64,000 nucleotides of DNA from an uncultured Dehalococcoidia bacterium. Lineage in GTDB: Bacteria > Chloroflexota > Dehalococcoidia > Lucifugimonadales > UBA3495. The translations under genes were made by a program, and so were the position numbers. Each line of letters begins with the position of its first letter. Position 1 is the stretch's first letter. Below, one piece after another: positions 61,724 to 64,000 of this stretch. The notes beneath the pieces are model-generated. The model was not told where the DNA came from, searched no databases, and saw nothing but the letters and a program-made list of their open reading frames with translations. The stretch is taken from NCBI GenBank assembly GCA_951812625.1, contig CATOSP010000002.1:2056788-2120787 (forward strand), in the 5' to 3' direction.

Positions 61724-61810
61724 GGGGTATCGCTCCCGCGTCAACTAATACGATGGGGGCGCCGGAAATTCCGGTCACCCCCACCTTCGGATCACCTGTT
61801 CCGTGCCAAT

Positions 61811-62464
61811 CTACCTGGGGGAGTAAGGAGTTGGCCTCATGATGCTGCTCTCGGACATTCTTACCAGCGGCCCGTTGACCTCGGATGCCGCCCGCGCCTT
61901 TTGCCAGTCCGGGTCTGCGCCGAAGGCTGACCAACTCTTTTCCCGGTTGCCCAGGCCATCGTATCCGAGCATGTAGACCAACTGGTTGCTGGTTCCAACG
62001 TCCTCGGTCCAATAGCCCACGTTGGTTATCCCGTGCTTCTCGAAGAGACGCATGGTGTGGTTCTCGAACCGCGCGTTCAGGTCGGGAAGTCGTCCGGGCA
62101 TGGCATGGTAGACTCGCATCTCCTGTACATTGGTGGTCACCTTGGGATCGGGAGAATAGGGTGTCGTCCGCAGGAAGGCATTGGTGATGTGGGTCAGGAA
62201 TGCGCCGTCCTTCTCCGTCTCGGCCCGCACTTCCTGCCAGCGCGGGTCCGCGCCGAACGATGCCCACTTCTTCTCCCGGTCTGCCATGCTGTCGAAGCTG
62301 AGAATATAGGTCAGCTTGTTGCTCTGTCCGATTTCGTCTGTCCAGAAACCCAGCATCCCTATGCCGTGCTCCTTGAAGAACCCGCAGGTATGGTTCTCGA
62401 ACCTGGCATTGAGCTGCGGTAGCTTGCCGGGATTGGTGTAGTAGACCCTAAGCTCGTAAAGCAT
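61811..62464 (-). CDS. NIPSNAP family protein with two tandem domains
   Basis: 217 aa. Two ferredoxin-like NIPSNAP domains are visible: residues 1-105 (MLYELRVYYTNPGKLPQLNARF ... MADREKKWASFGADP) and about 112-215 (EMRVYHAMPGRLPDLNARF ... LGNREKSWSAFGADPDW). The two halves are about half identical, pointing to an internal duplication. NIPSNAP proteins are small and dimeric, of no settled activity, and are often near oxidoreductases. It is 87 bases upstream of the aminotransferase gene on the same strand. Confidence 0.83.
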   Translation of the reverse strand: MLYELRVYYTNPGKLPQLNARFENHTCGFFKEHGIGMLGFWTDEIGQSNKLTYILSFDSMADREKKWASFGADPRWQEVRAETEKDGAFLTHITNAFLRTTPYSPDPKVTTNVQEMRVYHAMPGRLPDLNARFENHTMRLFEKHGITNVGYWTEDVGTSNQLVYMLGYDGLGNREKSWSAFGADPDWQKARAASEVNGPLVRMSESSIMRPTPYSPR

Positions 62465-62520
62465 TGATTAAATCCCTCGCGTCCTGTGTGCTGGTGAGCG
62501 CGCCGGTTCCGGCGGCAACC

Positions 62521-62880
62521 CTACTCGGCGACTTCCAGAAACTCTAGATGCACGCCGTCAGGACCCTCAAAGAAGCAGACCTTCCGGCCATTGCCCACGG
62601 TGGTCTCTTCGAGGATCTTCGCGCCGCTGTCCTTGAGTTTCTCCACCAGCGCCGGCATTTCGTCGGTGTTGATAGCTATGTGCTCAATGCCGTACTTCTG
62701 CTCGTGCTCCTGCGACTCGATGAACGTAGTCACGTTCAGGGTAAGCCCATGCAGATCGAGCCGCACGCCGTTGCCTCCCGCTTGGCCGACGATCTTCGCT
62801 CCCAGGTTATCAACGTAGAATTGGGCTGTCTTTTCCGGGTCCGGGGTCTTGAGGTGGACATGGTTCAAAGTGAACGCCAT
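62521..62880 (-). CDS. VOC family (glyoxalase/dioxygenase-like) protein
   Basis: 119 aa, single vicinal-oxygen-chelate domain of two beta-alpha-beta-beta-beta modules: FTLNHVHLKTPDPEKTAQFYVDNLGAK, then YGIEHIAINTDEMPALVEKL, and VCFFEGPDGVHLEFLEVAE. Metal ligands would be His8 or His10, His in IEHIAI, and Glu in LEFLE. The class covers glyoxalase I, dioxygenases and epimerases. It lies between the NIPSNAP gene and the LLM oxidoreductase on the same strand. Confidence 0.83.
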   Translation of the reverse strand: MAFTLNHVHLKTPDPEKTAQFYVDNLGAKIVGQAGGNGVRLDLHGLTLNVTTFIESQEHEQKYGIEHIAINTDEMPALVEKLKDSGAKILEETTVGNGRKVCFFEGPDGVHLEFLEVAE

Positions 62881-62962
62881 GATCGGCCTCCCTTATTCCA
62901 GGGCCGGATGTGCCCGGCCCAACATCTGATTACTATCCATCCGGAGGTATCGCGCCCCCCTC

Positions 62963-64000
62963 TTATTCGTAGGGTTCCAGCTTGATTTCGTGCAGTGCCG
63001 GAATTACCTCCCGGCCCATCAGCTCGATGGAGCGCATCACGTCCTCGTGAGGCATGGCCCCTTCGTTGCCATAGATGTGCAGGTAGCCGGGGTTGAGCTT
63101 GGTAATCGTATCCGCGAGCTTGCGGGTAACCGTCTCCGGGCTGCCGACGATCACGATGTTGATGTCCTGCTGCTGCTCGTAAGTCATGCGGTTGGTGACG
63201 CCGCCGAACTGGCCTACGGGACGCTGCTGCTTTACCTGGAGCGCCTGCCGCGACTGGTAACCTGGCGGGTCATTATGTTCACGTGGTCCCTTCATCCGGT
63301 TCTGCTCGGTCCACATGTACTGCCGCCCGATTTCCTGTGCCTTCTCATCGGTGTCGGCGACGAATGCCTTGAGCAGGTATCCGAAATGCTCCGGGGCGGG
63401 CTTGAACCCGGATTCCTTCGCCGTGTCGATGTAGATGTCCTTCAACCACATCGTCACGTCCAGCGCCGCGCCCAGGTTCATGTACGGATGCCCGTGCTGC
63501 GCTGCCCACACCACGCTCTCCGGACTGCCGGTGCCGGGGAACCAGATGTCCGGGTGCGGCTTCTGCATCGGCAGCACCCAGGGATTGACCACGCGGTGAT
63601 GGTAGTGGTTGCCCTCATACCGGAAAGGACCCGGTTCGGTCCAGCACTTGATAATCAGGTCATGGGCTTCTTCAAAGCGGGACCGGTTCTCCGTCGGGTC
63701 GATCCCCCCTTGCAGGCTCTCGACTGCGCCGCCCCGGACGAACCCGGAGATTATCCGGCCGCCGGAGTAGCAGTCCAGCATTGCAATTTCTTCGGCCATC
63801 CTCACTGGGTCGTTGATGGCGATCACATTGCCCAGGATGGCGATCTTCACGTTCTTGGTGACCTTGGAGATAACAGCCGCATCCAGGTTTACTGCGGGCT
63901 TCATGCACCAGTAGGCCGAGTGGTGCTCGTTGGACATGATTCCGTCGAATCCAACCTCGTCCGCCAGGGCATACTGCTCATGGTACTGGTTGTAGAGCAC
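62963..64000 (-). CDS. LLM-class flavin-dependent oxidoreductase (luciferase-like), partial
   Basis: At least 345 aa, running off the right edge, so the N-terminus is missing. TIM-barrel features of the bacterial luciferase family: LADEVGFDGIMSNEHHS, KIAILGNVIAINDPVRMAEEIAMLD, GGRIISGFVRGGAVESL, NPWVLPMQKPHPDIWFPGTGSPESV, and IVGSPETVTRKLADTI near the C-terminus. These monooxygenases use reduced flavin to oxidise ketones, alkanes or heterocycles; the lineage SAR202 carries many paralogues. It is the first gene (on this strand) of a possible unit with the VOC, NIPSNAP and class V aminotransferase genes. Confidence 0.85.
   Translation of the reverse strand: MLYNQYHEQYALADEVGFDGIMSNEHHSAYWCMKPAVNLDAAVISKVTKNVKIAILGNVIAINDPVRMAEEIAMLDCYSGGRIISGFVRGGAVESLQGGIDPTENRSRFEEAHDLIIKCWTEPGPFRYEGNHYHHRVVNPWVLPMQKPHPDIWFPGTGSPESVVWAAQHGHPYMNLGAALDVTMWLKDIYIDTAKESGFKPAPEHFGYLLKAFVADTDEKAQEIGRQYMWTEQNRMKGPREHNDPPGYQSRQALQVKQQRPVGQFGGVTNRMTYEQQQDINIVIVGSPETVTRKLADTITKLNPGYLHIYGNEGAMPHEDVMRSIELMGREVIPALHEIKLEPYE

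Overview
The window looks like a chromosomal segment of a free-living Chloroflexota bacterium, most likely in the SAR202/Dehalococcoidia neighbourhood. This is inferred from the style of the genes, not from a marker gene: two peptide-type substrate-binding lipoproteins carry a charged Lys-Glu-Val repeat after the lipobox, and there is a GMC oxidoreductase, an LLM-type flavin oxidoreductase, an amidase, several PuuE-like deacetylases, and an ImuB/DUF6504/DnaE2 mutasome. GC is high throughout, and Shine-Dalgarno sites are clear, often with TTG or GTG starts. No rRNA, tRNA, IS element, prophage or CRISPR array was found.

Layout. 1-2.2 kb: end of an efflux adaptor, a PhnD-like protein and a PAC2 protein. 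2.4-7.1 kb: a dipeptide-type ABC importer (binding protein and two permeases) and a small lipoprotein. 7.3-10.2 kb: a TPP enzyme and a SelA-like PLP enzyme. 10.3-14.2 kb: DUF1800, DUF1501 and NHL-propeller genes, closed by a terminator. 14.3-16.9 kb: a glutaredoxin-DinB fusion with an in-frame UGA at its catalytic position, then a GMC oxidoreductase. 16.9-18.7 kb: a 2-hydroxyacid dehydrogenase and two broken retropepsin-like genes. 18.8-25.4 kb: a TPR protein, two deacetylases and a GrdB amino-terminal-half protein on the plus strand, facing a minus-strand grdC - DUF1326 - grdA set. grdA is also interrupted by UGA at the known selenocysteine site. 25.6-30.5 kb: a small RTX protein and an unusually GC-rich SppA / membrane protein / triple-repeat lipoprotein cluster. 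30.7-37.0 kb: a complete five-gene peptide/nickel-type ABC importer. 37.5-40.4 kb: a Tag-like glycosylase, a beta-lactamase-fold hydrolase and a FEN-like exonuclease. 40.7-44.7 kb: a membrane-anchored cohesin protein and a secreted repeat-cohesin-dockerin protein. 44.8-49.6 kb: the mutasome, with a LexA-like palindrome inside its promoter. 49.8-64 kb: a membrane metallopeptidase, a cyclophilin lipoprotein, and metabolic genes (enoyl-CoA hydratase, 3-hydroxyisobutyrate-type dehydrogenase, epimerase, thioredoxin reductase, TSUP permease, AcoX-like kinase, amidase, a frameshifted deacetylase, class V aminotransferase, NIPSNAP, VOC, and a partial LLM oxidoreductase).

The main discovery is selenium. 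Two separate genes have a lone in-frame TGA exactly where selenocysteine or catalytic cysteine belongs, and each has a hairpin whose loop starts about 22 nt downstream. The organism therefore probably decodes Sec. The glycine-reductase-like genes form an incomplete set: GrdA and GrdC are present, GrdB is only its amino-terminal half, and no GrdD or GrdE is in the window. A DUF1326 protein sits between GrdC and GrdA. This suggests a divergent Grd-type selenoenzyme rather than classical Stickland glycine reductase.
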